Source: Archivesica marissinica
Lineage: Eukaryota; Mollusca; Bivalvia; Venerida; Vesicomyidae
Reading direction: 5' to 3'
Assembly: GCA_014843695.1 (NCBI GenBank)
Contig: CM026386.1
Location: 14,140,952 to 14,204,951, forward strand
DNA length: 64,000 nucleotides
Shown: positions 20,497 through 32,309 of the stretch, piece by piece
Position numbering within the stretch: position 1 is the stretch's first letter
Layout of the letters: each line of letters starts with the position of its first letter
Notes under the pieces: generated by a model
Databases searched by the model: none
What the model was told of the DNA's origin: nothing
The model's input: only the letters and a program-made list of their open reading frames with translations
Made by a program: the position numbers and the translations under genes

Positions 20497-20860
20497 GCAT
20501 AGACCAGCGTATATGATGGGTTGCATAGACCAGCGTATATGATGGGTTGCATAGACCAGCGTATATGATGGGTTGCATAGACCAGCGTATATGATGGGTT
20601 GCATAGACCAGCGTATATGATGGGTTGCATAGACCAGCGTATATGATGGGTTGCATAGACCAGCGTATATGATGGGTTGCATAGACCAGCGTATATGATG
20701 GGTTGCATAGACCAGCGTATATGATGGGTTGCATAGACCAGCGTATATGATGGGTTGCATAGACCAGCGTATATGATGGGTTGCATAGACCAGCATATAT
20801 GATGGGTTGCATAGACCAGCGTATATGATGGGTTGCATAGACCAGCGTATATGATGGGTT
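20497..20860. repeat. 26-bp tandem array, exactly 14 copies
   Basis: Units begin GCATAGACCAGCGTATATGA; 364 bp equals 14 units, with one visible substitution, in the twelfth. Since 26 is not divisible by three, all three minus-strand frames stay open for 100-119 codons; none is a gene. Confidence 0.97.
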
Positions 20861-21121
20861 GAGAAAATGGAAACTACTCAGAAATAAAGATCAAACAATA
20901 GATTTTATTTGCTAAAATGCTATTAAGTTCAGTTTACAGATAGAGCTGTGAAAGCTATTTCAAAGGTAATCAATTACTGATTTGGAACAAACTCGTTTAA
21001 AAAAAAAAAATTATAACTCGCTTATAAGATGGGAAGCCACTTTGAGACAATAATCTGGTGATGAAAAGCCTGGCTTATGGGCGAGTATGTACGGTAATTG
21101 AGTACAAGACTAATGTATAAT

Positions 21122-21310
21122 GCAGTTTCCTGGACAAAAAGTAGGAAGTCATCCGCAGACAGTTTATAAACTCCCCTAGGAGGAATAAAACTGTCCATGG
21201 ATTAAAATAAATGGTCAGCGGACAGCTAAAAATATAACCTGCCCGAGAGGAGTTTCTGGATCTCTGATTGGTTGTATGTTTATGCGGCTACTTTCTGTCC
21301 AGGAAATCGC
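21122..21310. mobile_element. probable MITE with TTTCCTGGACA ends
   Basis: GTTTCCTGGACAAAAAGTAG at the left is mirrored by CTACTTTCTGTCCAGGAAAT at the right. About 190 bp, no coding capacity, TSD not clear. Confidence 0.55.
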
Positions 21311-21413
21311 ACCATACATATGAGCAATGCACTAATACTCAAGTACTTATAAACAATGCAATAATACTCAAGTACTTATAAACAATGCATTAATATTCAA
21401 CAAGTGAACTGGT

Positions 21414-21668
21414 TTAAAACTTTAAACTTTATTTATTCTACGATTGCAAAGCAAGTTTTAACAACTTATATTAATCACTCTCATTGGCGAGGATGAAAGC
21501 ATATGTGTGTGGTCATTCATGTGGGAGGAAACCGGAGTACCCGGAGAAAAACCCATCTGTCCGATCTGGCGACCACAGTACCATCTCGCATACTTCCCGG
21601 TCCGAGGATCAAACCAGAGTTGCATTGGTGAGAAGCGAGCACGCTAACCACTGCGCTAATCGGACAGC
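21414..21668 (-). mobile_element. SINE family E, full length, 13-bp TSD
   Basis: CAAGTGAACTGGT repeats exactly at 21401-21413 and 21669-21681. The head has a complete A box (TAGCGCAGTGGTTAGCGTG). The central motif GGGTACTCCGGTTTCCTCCC and a tail like that of family D are present. Confidence 0.95.
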
Positions 21669-21681
21669 CAAGTGAACTGGT

Positions 21682-22219
21682 ACTCGAGTATTACTCGTCA
21701 GAAAGAATTATCTACCCTGAATTTACTATTGATTTACTGATAATAAGTTTTCTTTCTCAGAAATACGAACGTTTGTGTTCTTAACTTTCCATTGAGAGTA
21801 TCTATGTGTCTGTAACTATAGTTACACTGTGTAACTAACACCAACATAATATAATGAACAAGTAAACAAATAACATGTGACACAGTAATGACAGAATGCT
21901 AACCTTGGTATCATAAACTCAAGGGTATATTCAAACAATATCATCCGGCTTCAAATTACAAACATAACCGATGCATTTAATGTAAATCTGAAAGATAAAA
22001 CTTGCAGTCCTAATCAAAATCACTGTCACTTTATTTCTAAAATGGTAATGTTACATTATTGTACTTGTTATACAAACCCGTTGATCCGATCGGGGGTGTC
22101 TCGATCGGGGGTGTCTCGCTACCAGCGATTCACTGTATAAGTACTTGTTCAGGAAAATAATATCTTATACTTTCCAACGAATTGCCAAACTGCCAAGTTC
22201 AAGGTCAGTCGACAGGGTG
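21682..22219. other. AT-rich stretch without gene or repeat recognised
   Basis: A short local duplication around GATCGGGGGTGTCTC near 22088-22115 is the only structure seen. Confidence 0.5.
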
Positions 22220-25200
22220 GGACTTACTACTGGTGAAGAGAATTAGTCCCCGGATGTGCATGCAAAGTTTCAAATCCATCACATTGAATGTTTTTGAGAA
22301 ATGTTAATGTTTTGAGTGTTTTTTTATGCAAACGATTTTGGATCAAATTTCAAGCTCACTGTTTGGGGTGGGGACTCACTGATTGGGGTGGGGACTCACT
22401 GTTTGGAGTGTGGACTCACTGTTTGGGGTGGGGACTCACTGATTGGGGTGGGGACATACTGTGGGTGTAGATAATTAGTCCTCAGATCTGTATGCAAAGT
22501 TTCAAATCGATAACATTGAATGTTTTTGAGAAATGTTAATGTTTTGAGTGCTTTTTTTTTATTATACAAAAATCAAATTGATCAAATTTCAAGCTCACTG
22601 TTTGGGGTGTAGACTTACTGTTTGGGGTGTAGATTTACTGTTTGGGGTGTGGACTTACTGTTTGGGGTGTGGACTTACTGTTTGGGGTGTATACTTACTG
22701 TTTGAGGTGTAGACTTACTGTTTGGGGTGTAGACTTACTGTTTGGGGTGTAGACTTACAGTTTGGGGTGTAGACTTACTGTTTGGGGTGTAGACTTACAG
22801 TTTGGGTGTAGACTTACTGCTTGGGGTGTAGACTTACTGTTTGGGGTGTATACTTACTGTTTTGACTTACTGTTTGGGGTGTAGACTTACTGTTTTGACT
22901 TACTGTTTGGGGTGTAGACTTACTGTTTGGGGTGTGGACTTACTGTTTGGGGTGTGGACTTACTGTTTGGGGTGTGGACTTACTGTTTGGGGTGTATACT
23001 TACTGTTTGAGGTGTATACTTACTGTTTGGGGTGTAGACTTACTGTTTGGGGTGTAGACTTACAGTTTGGGGTGTAGACTTACTGTTTGGGGTGTAGACT
23101 TACAGTTTGGGTGTAGACTTACTGTTTGGGGTGTAGACTTACTGTTTGGGGTGTAGACTTACAGTATGGGTGTAGACTTACTGTTTGGGGTGTAGACTTA
23201 CAGTTTGGGGTGTAGACTTACTGTTTGGGGTGTAGACTTACAGTTTGGGTGTAGACTTACTGTTTGTGGTGTAGACTTACTGTTTGTGGTGTGGACTTAC
23301 TGTTTGGGGTGTAGTTACTGTTTGGGGTGTAGACTTACAGTTTGGGGTGTGGACTTACTGTTTGGGGTGTAGACTTACTGTTTGGGGTGTAGACTTACAG
23401 TTTGGGGTGTATACTTACAGTTTGGGGTGTAGACTTACAGTTTGGGGTGTGGACTTACTGTTTGGGGTGTAGACTTACAGTTTGGGGTGTAGACTTATTG
23501 TTTGGGGTGTAGACTTACTGTTTGGGGTGTATACTTACTGTTTGGGGTGTAGTTACTGTTTGGGGTGTAGACTTACTGTTTGGGGTGTAGACTTACTGTT
23601 TGTGGTGTGGACTTACTGTTTGGGGTGTAGACTTACTGTTTGGGGTGTAGACTTACTGTTTGGGGTGTATACTTACTGTTTGTGGTGTGGACTTACTGTT
23701 TGGGATGTAGACTTACTGTTTGGGGTGTAGTTACTATTTGGGGTGTAGACTTACTGTTTGGGGTGTAGACTTACTGTTTGGGGTGTGGACTTACTGTTTG
23801 GGGTGTATACTTACTGTTTGTGGTGTGGACTTACTGTTTGGGATGTAGACTTACTGTTTGGGGTGTAGTTACTATTTGGGGTGTAGACTTACTGTTTGGG
23901 GTGTAGTTACTGTTTGGGGTGTAGACTTAGTTTGGGGTGTGGACTTACTGTTTGGGGTGTAGACTTACTGTTTGGGGTGTAGTTACTGTTTGGGGTGTAG
24001 ACTTACAGTTTGGGGTGTATACTTACAGTTTGGTGTGTAGTCTTACAGTTTGGGGTGTATACTTACAGTTTGGGGTGTAGACTTACAGTGTGGGGTGTAG
24101 ACTTACAGTTTGGGGTGTGGACTTATTGTTTGGGGTGTAGACTTACTGTTTGGGGTGTAGACTTACAGTTTGGGGTGTGGACTTATTGTTTGGGGTGTAG
24201 ACTTACAGTTTGGGGTGTAGACTTACTGTTTTGACTTACTGTTTGGGGTGTAGTTATTGTTTGGGGTGTAGACTTACTGTTTGGGGTGTAGACTTACAGT
24301 TTGGGGTGTGGACTTATTGTTTGGGGTGTAGACTTACTGTTTGGGGTGTGGACTTACTGTTTGGGGTGTGGACTTACTGTTTGGGGTGTATACTTATTGT
24401 TTGGGGTGTAGTTACTGTTTGGGGTATAGACTTACTGTTTGGGGTGTAGACTTACTGTTTGGGGTGTAGTTACTGTTTGGGGTGTAGTTACTGTTTGGGG
24501 TGTAGACTTACTGTTTGGGGTGTAGTTACTGTTTGGGGTGTAGACTTACTGTTTGGGGTGTAGTTACTGTTTGGGGTGTAGACTTACTGTGTGGGGTGTA
24601 GACTTACAGTTTGGGTGTAGTTACTGTTTGGGGTGTAGACTTACAGTTTGGGGTGTAGACTTACTGTTTGGGGTGTATACTTACAGTTTGGGGTGTAGAC
24701 TTACAGTTTGGGGTGTAGTTACTGTTTGGGTGTAGACTTACAGTTTGGGGTGTAGTTACTGTTTGGGGTGTAGACTTACTGTTTGGGGTGTAGACTTACA
24801 GTTTGGGGTGTATACTTACAGTTTGGGGTGTAGACTTACAGTTTGGGGTGTATACTTACTGTTTGGGATGTGGACTTACAGTTTGGGGTGTAGACTTACA
24901 GTTTGGGGTGTAGACTTACTGTTTGGGGTGTAGACTTACTGTTTGGGGTGTAGACTAACTGTTTGGGGTATGGACTTATTGTGGGTGTAGAGAATTAGTC
25001 CTCAGATGGGATTGGGGTGTAGACTTACTGTTTTGACTTACTGTTTGGGGTGTAGACTTACTGTTTGGGGTGTAGACTTACTGTTTGGGGTGTAGACTTA
25101 CTCTTTGTGGTGTAGACTTACTGTTTGGGGTATGGACTTATTGTGGGTGTAGAGAATTAGTCCTCAGATGGGATTGGGGTGTAGACTTACTGTTTGTGGT

Positions 25201-25510
25201 GTAGACTTACTGTTTGGGGTGTGGACTTATTGTGGGTGTAGAGAATTAGTCCTCAGATGGGATTACAATGTTTCAGAACAAACAAATTTCATAGTGTTTG
25301 AGAAATGATAAATGTGAGTTATTTTGATGCATATATAAATAATTTCTGTAATCAGACTAGTTTTTTTAGACTAGTTTTGGCATCAATTCAGGTTCACGGT
25401 CACTATTGTTGGTGGGGATGTATATACTGTGGGTGAAGAGGATTTGTACTCAGATGTGTATTCGAAGTTTAATGGAATACCATCGATGGATTTTGAGAAA
25501 TGACTATGCT
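22220..25510. repeat. 20-bp minisatellite in an older diverged repeat
   Basis: The main array (about 22590-25210) has the monomer ACTTACTGTTTGGGGTGTAG, about 130 copies, with 16-bp (AGTTACTGTTTGGGGTGT-like) and ACAGTTTGGGG variants. A first 20-bp block with GGGGTGGGGACTCACTG is at 22350-22460. Larger units containing GAATTAGTCCTCAGATG and TTGAGAAATG flank it at 22230, 22470, 24980, 25150, 25235 and 25440, so the 20-mer expanded inside a longer tandem unit. Open frames of the type LTVWGVD are artefacts. Confidence 0.95.
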
Positions 25511-25709
25511 CGAGTTTTTATGGATGCATAAAGAATTTCTGAAATAGGACTATTTATTGGGAGGGCCAATCACTAATGTTGTCAGAACTTGTGGCCCAAC
25601 CCATTTGCTGATTATGTATCGGTTATACGATTGTTATTGTTACATACATGTATATAGAGCAATACAATATTATCAAATCAAATGACCATTGCACTGTTTC
25701 AAGTTTCCT

Positions 25710-25953
25710 TTAACCCTTTCAACACCACAGACCTCTAAATTGGCTTACAAAAAAGTGTAGATCCAGATGAGCCGGCTCGTGACGAGGCGTCTCATCAGGA
25801 TCTGCACTTTTTTCAAGTAATATAACTATTTTTAGAAAAAATATTACCCATTTTGATAAATGAACTGATCCAAATGTAATTTTGTTATTAATTTATTGGT
25901 CTAAAAATATCATGGACCAGTCCATGTCAGTTACTTGGTGTTGAATGGGTTAA
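25710..25953 (+). mobile_element. TTAA MITE family A
   Basis: TTAACCCTTTCAACACC to GGTGTTGAATGGGTTAA, with the central hairpin intact apart from CGTGACGAGGCG. Confidence 0.92.
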
Positions 25954-26343
25954 TTTCCTCGAATGGTTTGCAAGATTTGCTCCGGACATGGAGTACCTGG
26001 ACCCAAAATTGAGTATTATATTATGAATAGCTATTCTTTTGATATCTACAGCCACAGGAATGGAACTGATAGCTACAAAAGTCTTTATAGCCACAGAACT
26101 CCTAACCCTAGATCACAAGACAGTAAACCTATTGTTTCAATAGCCACGCATGTCCCATTTTACGGGCGAGGATGGACGTACTCACAAATTGGTATTTGCG
26201 TGGCTAGCTACCCAAATGTTCTTTCTTATACTCAATTAGTCATGGAAGAGCATTTATAGCATTAAGAATTAAGAGCTACCCTAGACCACTAGACATTAGA
26301 TCTATTGTTCTCCTAGCCACGCAAGTACCCTCTCGTATGCACG
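25954..26343. other. unassigned stretch with scattered AGCCAC motifs
   Basis: Short words such as ATAGCCACAG and TAGCCACGC recur, some inverted, but no element borders can be fixed. The 98-codon frame across it has no recognised domain. Confidence 0.4.
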
Positions 26344-26590
26344 GACGCAACAGACGCAGGTTCGATCCCCCGTCTGACCCTAATAAAATTAACAATCTTT
26401 CAGATGGGATGTTAAGCCGAGGTCTCGTGTCGGTGCTGTACACAGTGCACGTAAAAGAACCAGTGGAGACTCTGGAATGGGTCTCTGTCTGTATCATTGC
26501 ACTATCCTCCAAAAATCTAAAATGACTAATCTCTTCAGGTGGCGTCGCTCATATGGGCAACCGGTAGCGACGATAAATAAACGTAAAACA
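26344..26590 (+). mobile_element. SINE family A, head truncated
   Basis: It begins at the B box (CAGGTTCGATCCCCCGTCTG), so the A-box half of the head is missing. Body and tail (GGTAGCGACGATAAATAAAC, then a CA run) are complete. Confidence 0.9.
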
Positions 26591-26701
26591 CACACACACG
26601 CATGCCAATCCCTAGATACATATCATCTCAGTAAATGCTATGATGAAGTCGATTTGATAAAATATTGGAAATACAAATTGATATTGAAGATTCCAATGAG
26701 T

Positions 26702-26853
26702 CATGTGCCTGAGGTTATAACACTTTTCTCAGATCTCAAACTCAAGCTCAAATGATTTGATTGGTTGATTCTGTGTTTTACTGCAAGCTGAACCAATCAG
26801 AAGCTTGAGACTGAGTATGAAATAGGAGAAAAGTTTTATAACTTCAAGGCATG
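26702..26853. mobile_element. imperfect long hairpin, possible MITE
   Basis: TGCCTGAGGTTATAACACTT and CTCAAGCTC... TTGATTGGTT pair with AACCAATCAGAAGCTTGAG ... AAGTTTTATAACTTCAAGGC. The arms are about 62 bp and the loop about 24 bp. No TSD was found. Confidence 0.55.
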
Positions 26854-26864
26854 GTTATGAGTAA

Positions 26865-29215
26865 CCAGAGTCACAACCAGAGTCACAAGTGCACAAGGGT
26901 CATGAGAGCACGAGGGTTATGAGAGCACCAGAGTTATGAGTGCATGAGGGTCATGAGAGCACGAGAGTTATGAGTGCACGAGGGCCAAGAGTACATGAGG
27001 TTTATAAGTGCATGAGGGTTATGAGTGCATGAGGGTTATGAGTACATGAGGGTTATGAGTGCATGAGGGTTATGAGTGCACGAGGGTTATGAGTGCACAA
27101 GGGTTATGAGTGCACGAGGGTTATGAGAGCCCGAGAGTTATGAGAGCACATGGGTTATGAGTGCCAGAGAGCCAGTATAGAGTGCCTGAGGGTCATGAGT
27201 GCCAGAGGGTCACGAGTGCCTGAGGGTCATAAGTGCCTGAGGGTCATGAGTGCCTGAGGGTCATGAACACCCGAGATTTATGAGTGCCAGAGAGTCATGA
27301 ATGTCATAGAGCCAGGAGTGCTCGAGGGTCCCTAGTACAAGTCTAGAGTACATGAGCGTCATGAGTGCCTGAGGGTCATGAGTGCCCGAGGGTCATGAAT
27401 GTCATAGAGCCAGGAGTGCTCGAGGGTCCCTAGTACAAGTCTAGAGTACATGAGCGTCATGAGTGCCCGAGGGTCATGAGTGCCCGAGGGTCATGAGTGC
27501 CAGAGGGTCATGAATGCCAGAGAGCCAGGAGTGCTTGATGGTTATGAGTGCCTGAGGGTCCCTAGTACAAGTCTAGAGTGCCTGAGGGTCCCTATTACAA
27601 GTCAAGAGTGCCTGAGGGTCCCTAGTACAAAGTGCCTGAGGGTCCCAGGTACAAGTCTAGAGTGCCTGAGGGTCCCTAGTACAAGTGGAGAGTGCCTGAG
27701 GGTCCCTAATACAAGTTGAGAGTGCCTGAGGGTCCATAGTACAAGTTAAGAGTGCCTGAGGGTCCCTAGTACAAGTCGAGAGTGCCTGAGCATCATGAGT
27801 ACCAGTTGAGAGTGCCCGAGGGTCATGAGTACAAGTCGAGAGTGCCTGAGGGTCACGAGTACCAGTTGAGAGTGCCTGAGGGACATGAGTACCAGTTGAG
27901 AGTGCCTGAGGGTCATGAATACCAGCTAAGAGTGCCTGAGGGTCATGAATATCAGTTTAGAGTGCCCGAGAGATGAGTACCAGTTGAGAGTGCCCGAGGG
28001 TCATGAGTACCAGTTGAGAGTGCCTGAGGGTCATGAGTACAAGTTGAGAGTGCCTGAGGGTCATGAGTACCAGTTGAGAGTGCCTGAGGGTCATGAGTAC
28101 CAGTTGAGAGTGCCTGAGGGTCATGAGTACCAGTTGAGAGTGCCTGAGGGTCATGAGTACCAGTTGAGAGTGCCCCGAGGGTCATGAGTACCAGTTGAGA
28201 GTGCCTGAGGGACATGAGTACCAGTTGAGAGTGCCCGAGGGTCCAGAGTGCCAGTTGAGAGTGCCTGAGGGTCACGAGTTCCAATTGAGAGTGCCCCGAG
28301 GGTCCAGAGTGCCAGTTGAGAGTGCCCCGAGTACCAGTTGAGAGTACCTGAGGGTCCAGAGTGCCAGTCGAGAGTGCCTGAGGGTCATGAATACCAGCTA
28401 AGAGTGCCTGAGGGTCATGAATACCAGTTTAGAGTGCCCGAGAGATGAGTACCAGTTGAGAGTGCCCGAGGGTCATGAGTACCAGTTGAGAGTGCCTGAG
28501 GGTCATGAGTACAAGTTGAGAGTGCCTGAGGGTCATGAGTACCAGTTGAGAGTGCCTGAGGGTCATGAGTACCAGTTGAGAGTGCCTGAGGGTCATGAGT
28601 ACCAGTTGAGAGTGCCTGAGGGTCATGAGTACCAGTTGAGAGTGCCCCGAGGGTCATGAGTACCAGTTGAGAGTGCCTGAGGGACATGAGTACCAGTTGA
28701 GAGTGCCCGAGGGTCCAGAGTGCCAGTTGAGAGTGCCTGAGGGTCATGAGTTCCAGTTGAGAGTGCCCCGAGGGTCCAGAGTGCCAGTTGAGAGTGCCCC
28801 GAGTACCAGTTGAGAGTACCTGAGGGTCCAGAGTGCCAGTCGAGAGTGCCTGAGGGTCATGAATACCAGTCGAGAGTGCCCCGAGGGTCACAAGTACCAG
28901 AATAGAAATCTTGTTACTCGTTTTGTCAGGAGTACCAATGTGCCACGAGGGTCATTGTATTCGTGGGTCACAAGTACACAATGGTCACAAGTACCCGAGG
29001 GTCACAAGTACACAAGGGTCACGAGTACCCGAAGGTCACGAGTACACAAGGGTCATGAGTACCCGAGAGTCACAAGTACACAAGGGTCACGAGTACACAA
29101 GGGTCACGAGTACCCGAGGGTCACGAGTACCCGAGGGTCACGAGTACCCGAGGGTCACGAGTACCCGAGGGTTACGAGTACCCGAGGGTCACAAGTACAC
29201 AAGGTTCACGAGGAC
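26865..29215. repeat. 30-bp (and 17-bp) minisatellite complex, 2.35 kb
   Basis: Left part: diverged GAGTGCATGAGGGTTATGAG-like units. Middle (about 27700-28890): 30-bp units GAGAGTGCCTGAGGGTCATG plus AGTACCAGTT, including a block at about 27930-28380 repeated at 28402-28860 (offset 472 bp). Right part (28960-29210): 17-bp CACGAGTACCCGAGGGT units. It ends in a poly-C run. Open frames (EYQLRVPEGH, 10 aa period) mirror the 30-bp unit. Confidence 0.95.
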
Positions 29216-29224
29216 CCCCCACCC

Positions 29225-30500
29225 CCCCCCCCGAGTATAAAATTTGTTTTAATCAATCAAAGGAAAATATGCTAATAGCTATAGTCATTGCTGAAAAACA
29301 ACGAAATAGAAATGTACATCATTAAGGTGCGGACGACTTACTTTTAACCTCAAGGGTTTATGTCAGTAGATATAAGGTGCAGAAGACTTACTAACCTCAA
29401 GGGTTTATGTCAGTAGATAAAGTACAAAAAAGCTGTTACCTTTATAGTATAAACGCAATCCTCATTTAAACACACAGCTAGCAGAGAACACGTCCTTCAA
29501 TGAAATGATGGAACTAATTCCGAGACACAGCTTGGTATCTGCAACCTATCAGCTGCTGTCTGCCTAGAGAATAATCAATACCAATATATAGCGCCTAACA
29601 TACTTAAAACACCAGAAAATGTAGAAACAAGAGTAACGGAAATACTATTTTGCTCAGCTATCTTCTTAACCTCCTCAACTGAATAAAGATTGCATTCCAT
29701 ATTTTTCTTCTCTTATATAATAGCAGACGTAATCTTATGACGGTGCATCACATGGCAATAACATATTGTCCTCTGCTCGAAATATTTCGCCTCATTTTGA
29801 GTGTTTAACTATATATTTTAAAAAAGTGTGGCTTAACCCTACCGAAGCATAAGGTATTGAAATAAATACCATCGACTATATTGTGTTAATAATACCAGAC
29901 TGTAGTTTTGATGTATTTGAGTCATATTTGCCATTATCTCATAAGAAAATGTAATACAATACTCTGTCAATAGACTATTCAAACTGCTCATAAAGGTTGA
30001 AAATTTAAGCTGGCAGATGAATAGGGACATGCATGAAAAAGTACAACAAATATTGCCTTTGGGCTACATAATAGTGGTTTTAACCTTGCTTACTCTACCT
30101 AATACACTAAATACACTGGAAGTAGGTGAATATAATATTACATGGTTTTCAATAGGGTTATTGAATGGAGAATATTGATTCAAGTTACCCAACAATAGAA
30201 GCACAGGATACTGAATAGAATGTGCTTGGCAGCCGGCCAGACCTATTGTTAACACTTGGCACAATCCTCGTTTACAGATACCATTAATGTGCACTAATAT
30301 CCCACAAACAGTACAATGTACATGAACCTTATAATATTATATATCTCCTTTCCTGTACACAAAGATAAAAAAACAAAATGATAATCCATCTGTCGAGTAG
30401 ACCATAACATGCATGAATTTAACTCGAGAACACTAGTCGGACAGCTCTTCAAACTGAGCTAGCCGGGCCAAATTTCACTACATTCTCCCCTCTTTTATTC
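29225..30500. other. about 1.2 kb of non-coding sequence
   Basis: It contains a two-copy tandem of about 60 bp near 29325-29425 (CTTACTAACCTCAAGGGTTT) and a tRNA-like fragment (minus) near 30430-30470. No gene was recognised. Confidence 0.5.
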
Positions 30501-30509
30501 TTTAGGAAG

Positions 30510-31018
30510 CGCATGCACTCCAAACCCTGGAGCATGCACTTCAATCCATGGAGCATTCACTCCAATCCCTGGAGCATGCACTCCAATCAATCCCTGGAGC
30601 ATGCACTCCAATCCATGGAGCATGCACTCCAATCAATCCCTGGAGCATGTACTCCAATCAATCCCTGGAGCATGCACTCCAATCCCTGGAGCATGCACTC
30701 CAATCCCTGGAGCATGTACTCCAATCAATCCCTGGAGCATTCACTCCAATCCCTGGAGCATTCAACTCCAATCCCTGGAGCATTCACTCCAATCCCCACT
30801 CCAATCCCTGGAGCATTCACTCCAATCCCCACTCCAATCCCTGGAGCATGCACTCCAATCCCTGGAGCATTCACTCCAATCCCTGGAGCATGCACTCCAA
30901 TCCCTGGAGCATGCACTCCAATCCCTGGAGCATTCACTCCAGCATTCACTCCAATCCCTGGAGCATTCACTCCAATCCCCACTCCAATCCCTGGAGCATG
31001 CACTCCAATCCCTGGAAC
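30510..31018. repeat. 21-bp tandem array
   Basis: Unit CATGCACTCCAATCCCTGGA plus G, with ATTCACT and TCAATCAA variants, about 23 copies. Frames on both strands stay open up to 187 codons because the unit is 7 codons; not a gene. Confidence 0.96.
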
Positions 31019-31104
31019 CATATTCCAACTCTAGTCTGCACCAAACCAAATATCCTCATCGCTATTGAAGTGAACAAGCAGAGAAAGAGCAGAAAAGTGA
31101 CTAT

Positions 31105-31182
31105 CACATGACCCGATATGTGGTTCGAACCTATGACCTCCCGAACACTAGTCGGAGAACTCTACCAACAGAGCTAGACGTG
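31105..31182 (-). mobile_element. tRNA-like head fragment
   Basis: On the minus strand TAGCTCTGTTGGTAGAG (A box) and GGTTCGAACCA (B box) are spaced as in a tRNA. The similar fragment at 30430-30470 shares CACTAGTCGG, so the 21-bp array lies between two related fragments. No acceptor-stem closure is seen, so I call it SINE-derived. Confidence 0.5.
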
Positions 31183-31271
31183 CTGATTTTCTACCCATGC
31201 CGAAAGACACTACATATAGATGGAGAACTATCCATAGAAAACCCTGTGTAAGTAAATTGCATACCAATCTA

Positions 31272-31874
31272 TTAACCCTTTCAACACCACACACCTATAA
31301 ATAGGCTTAAAAGAGTGTTATATGTTATATTTCGGGTTTTACGCCTGCATCAGCACCATTTTGGGCTATATCGCCGGCGGGCAGTTTACCTAACAACACC
31401 TTTCCTGGGCAGGCTCCAGCGGTTAACCAGTACTTGGGTGCACCAACCTCCGTAAGAAACTGCCAACTTTTTCATATAAATGAGACACGGCCTGAGCGGG
31501 GCTCGAACCCGTGACCATCATTGATGATAGGTTACAGTGGTATACAAGTCAGCGACCTTAACCACTCGACCACGGAGGCGGACTCCAGATGAGCCATCGA
31601 CTCGTCACGAGCCGTCTCATCAGGATCTAGTCATTTAAAACCAGTAATATTAATATTTTTACACAAAATTACCCATTTTGATAAATGAACTGATGCAAAT
31701 GTAATTTTCTTATTAATTTGAGCCGCCGTCTCATCAGGATCTGCGCTTTTTTCCAGTAATATTACTATTTTTAGACAAAATTACCCATTTTGATAAATGA
31801 ACTGATCCAAATGTAATTCTCTTATTAATTTATTGGTCTATAAATATCATGCACCAGTCCATGTCAGTTACTTG
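31272..31874 (+). mobile_element. TTAA MITE family A, interrupted by SINE C and internally duplicated
   Basis: The left end TTAACCCTTTCAACACC is at 31272. The SINE interrupts after AGGCTTAAAAGAGTGT. MITE sequence resumes at about 31584 and its hairpin-to-3' part appears twice (repeat from about 31730). The right TIR is lost. Confidence 0.85.
31320..31583 (-). mobile_element. SINE family C, tail type 2, nested in a MITE
   Basis: More than 95 percent identical by eye to 6404-6681, with the same tail (ACCCGAAATATAACATA on the minus strand). It sits inside MITE A, so it inserted later. Confidence 0.9.
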
Positions 31875-32309
31875 TAATCAATACATGGACATATACTTCA
31901 CCCTAAGCCACTGGCGTCTTATGTACATTTTTACAGATTTATTTCAACCATTCTTGAACTGTAAGAGAATCAAATTTTGAGAATCAATATTTCATTTCCT
32001 TGTATTGTGTTTCTATAGAAACTCAACTAATCTATGGTAGATATTACACTCTGTTCATATGGAAACGGGTGATCCTATTAAGGCATTGGAGTTTATTCAC
32101 TAGATGTTCAGCTGATATTGTGAAAATATGACATGGACTATTGTAAAGTCAAACGGTGACAAACTAGCCTAACATTTCCTGTTCAAGTACTCACCATGTC
32201 AAGCCAACTTCTACCAAGCAAATTCACCCCCACCCGCTCCTCCCGCTGTGGGGTGTGCGCACAAGGGGCGATCTATTATTGATGCTGGCTGTTGAAGAAG
32301 ACGTATCAA
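31875..32309. other. non-coding stretch
   Basis: No repeat relative or open frame recognised. Confidence 0.45.

Larger units (their letters stand above)
19855..21094. mobile_element. TA-target element carrying two satellite arrays
   Basis: The left end GTGTATTTACGCACCTATAA and the inverted right end CCGTACATACTCGCCCATAA match imperfectly. TA is at 19853-19854 and 21095-21096. Between them are a 17-bp array, a 26-bp array and about 230 bp of unique body that again contains CTCGCTTATAAGATGG. The satellite sequence CTATAAGACG itself copies the TIR-proximal motif. Confidence 0.6.

Noticed and set aside
20453..20838. Three overlapping 100-119 codon frames
   Set aside because: A 26-bp monomer cycles all three frames through the same stop-free sequence.
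22288..24933. Frames translating as LTVWGVDLLFGV repeats
   Set aside because: They come from the 20-bp minisatellite; broken wherever unit length varies.
30513..31111. Frames of up to 187 codons on both strands
   Set aside because: The 21-bp unit is seven codons long; open in several frames and both strands, hence not coding.
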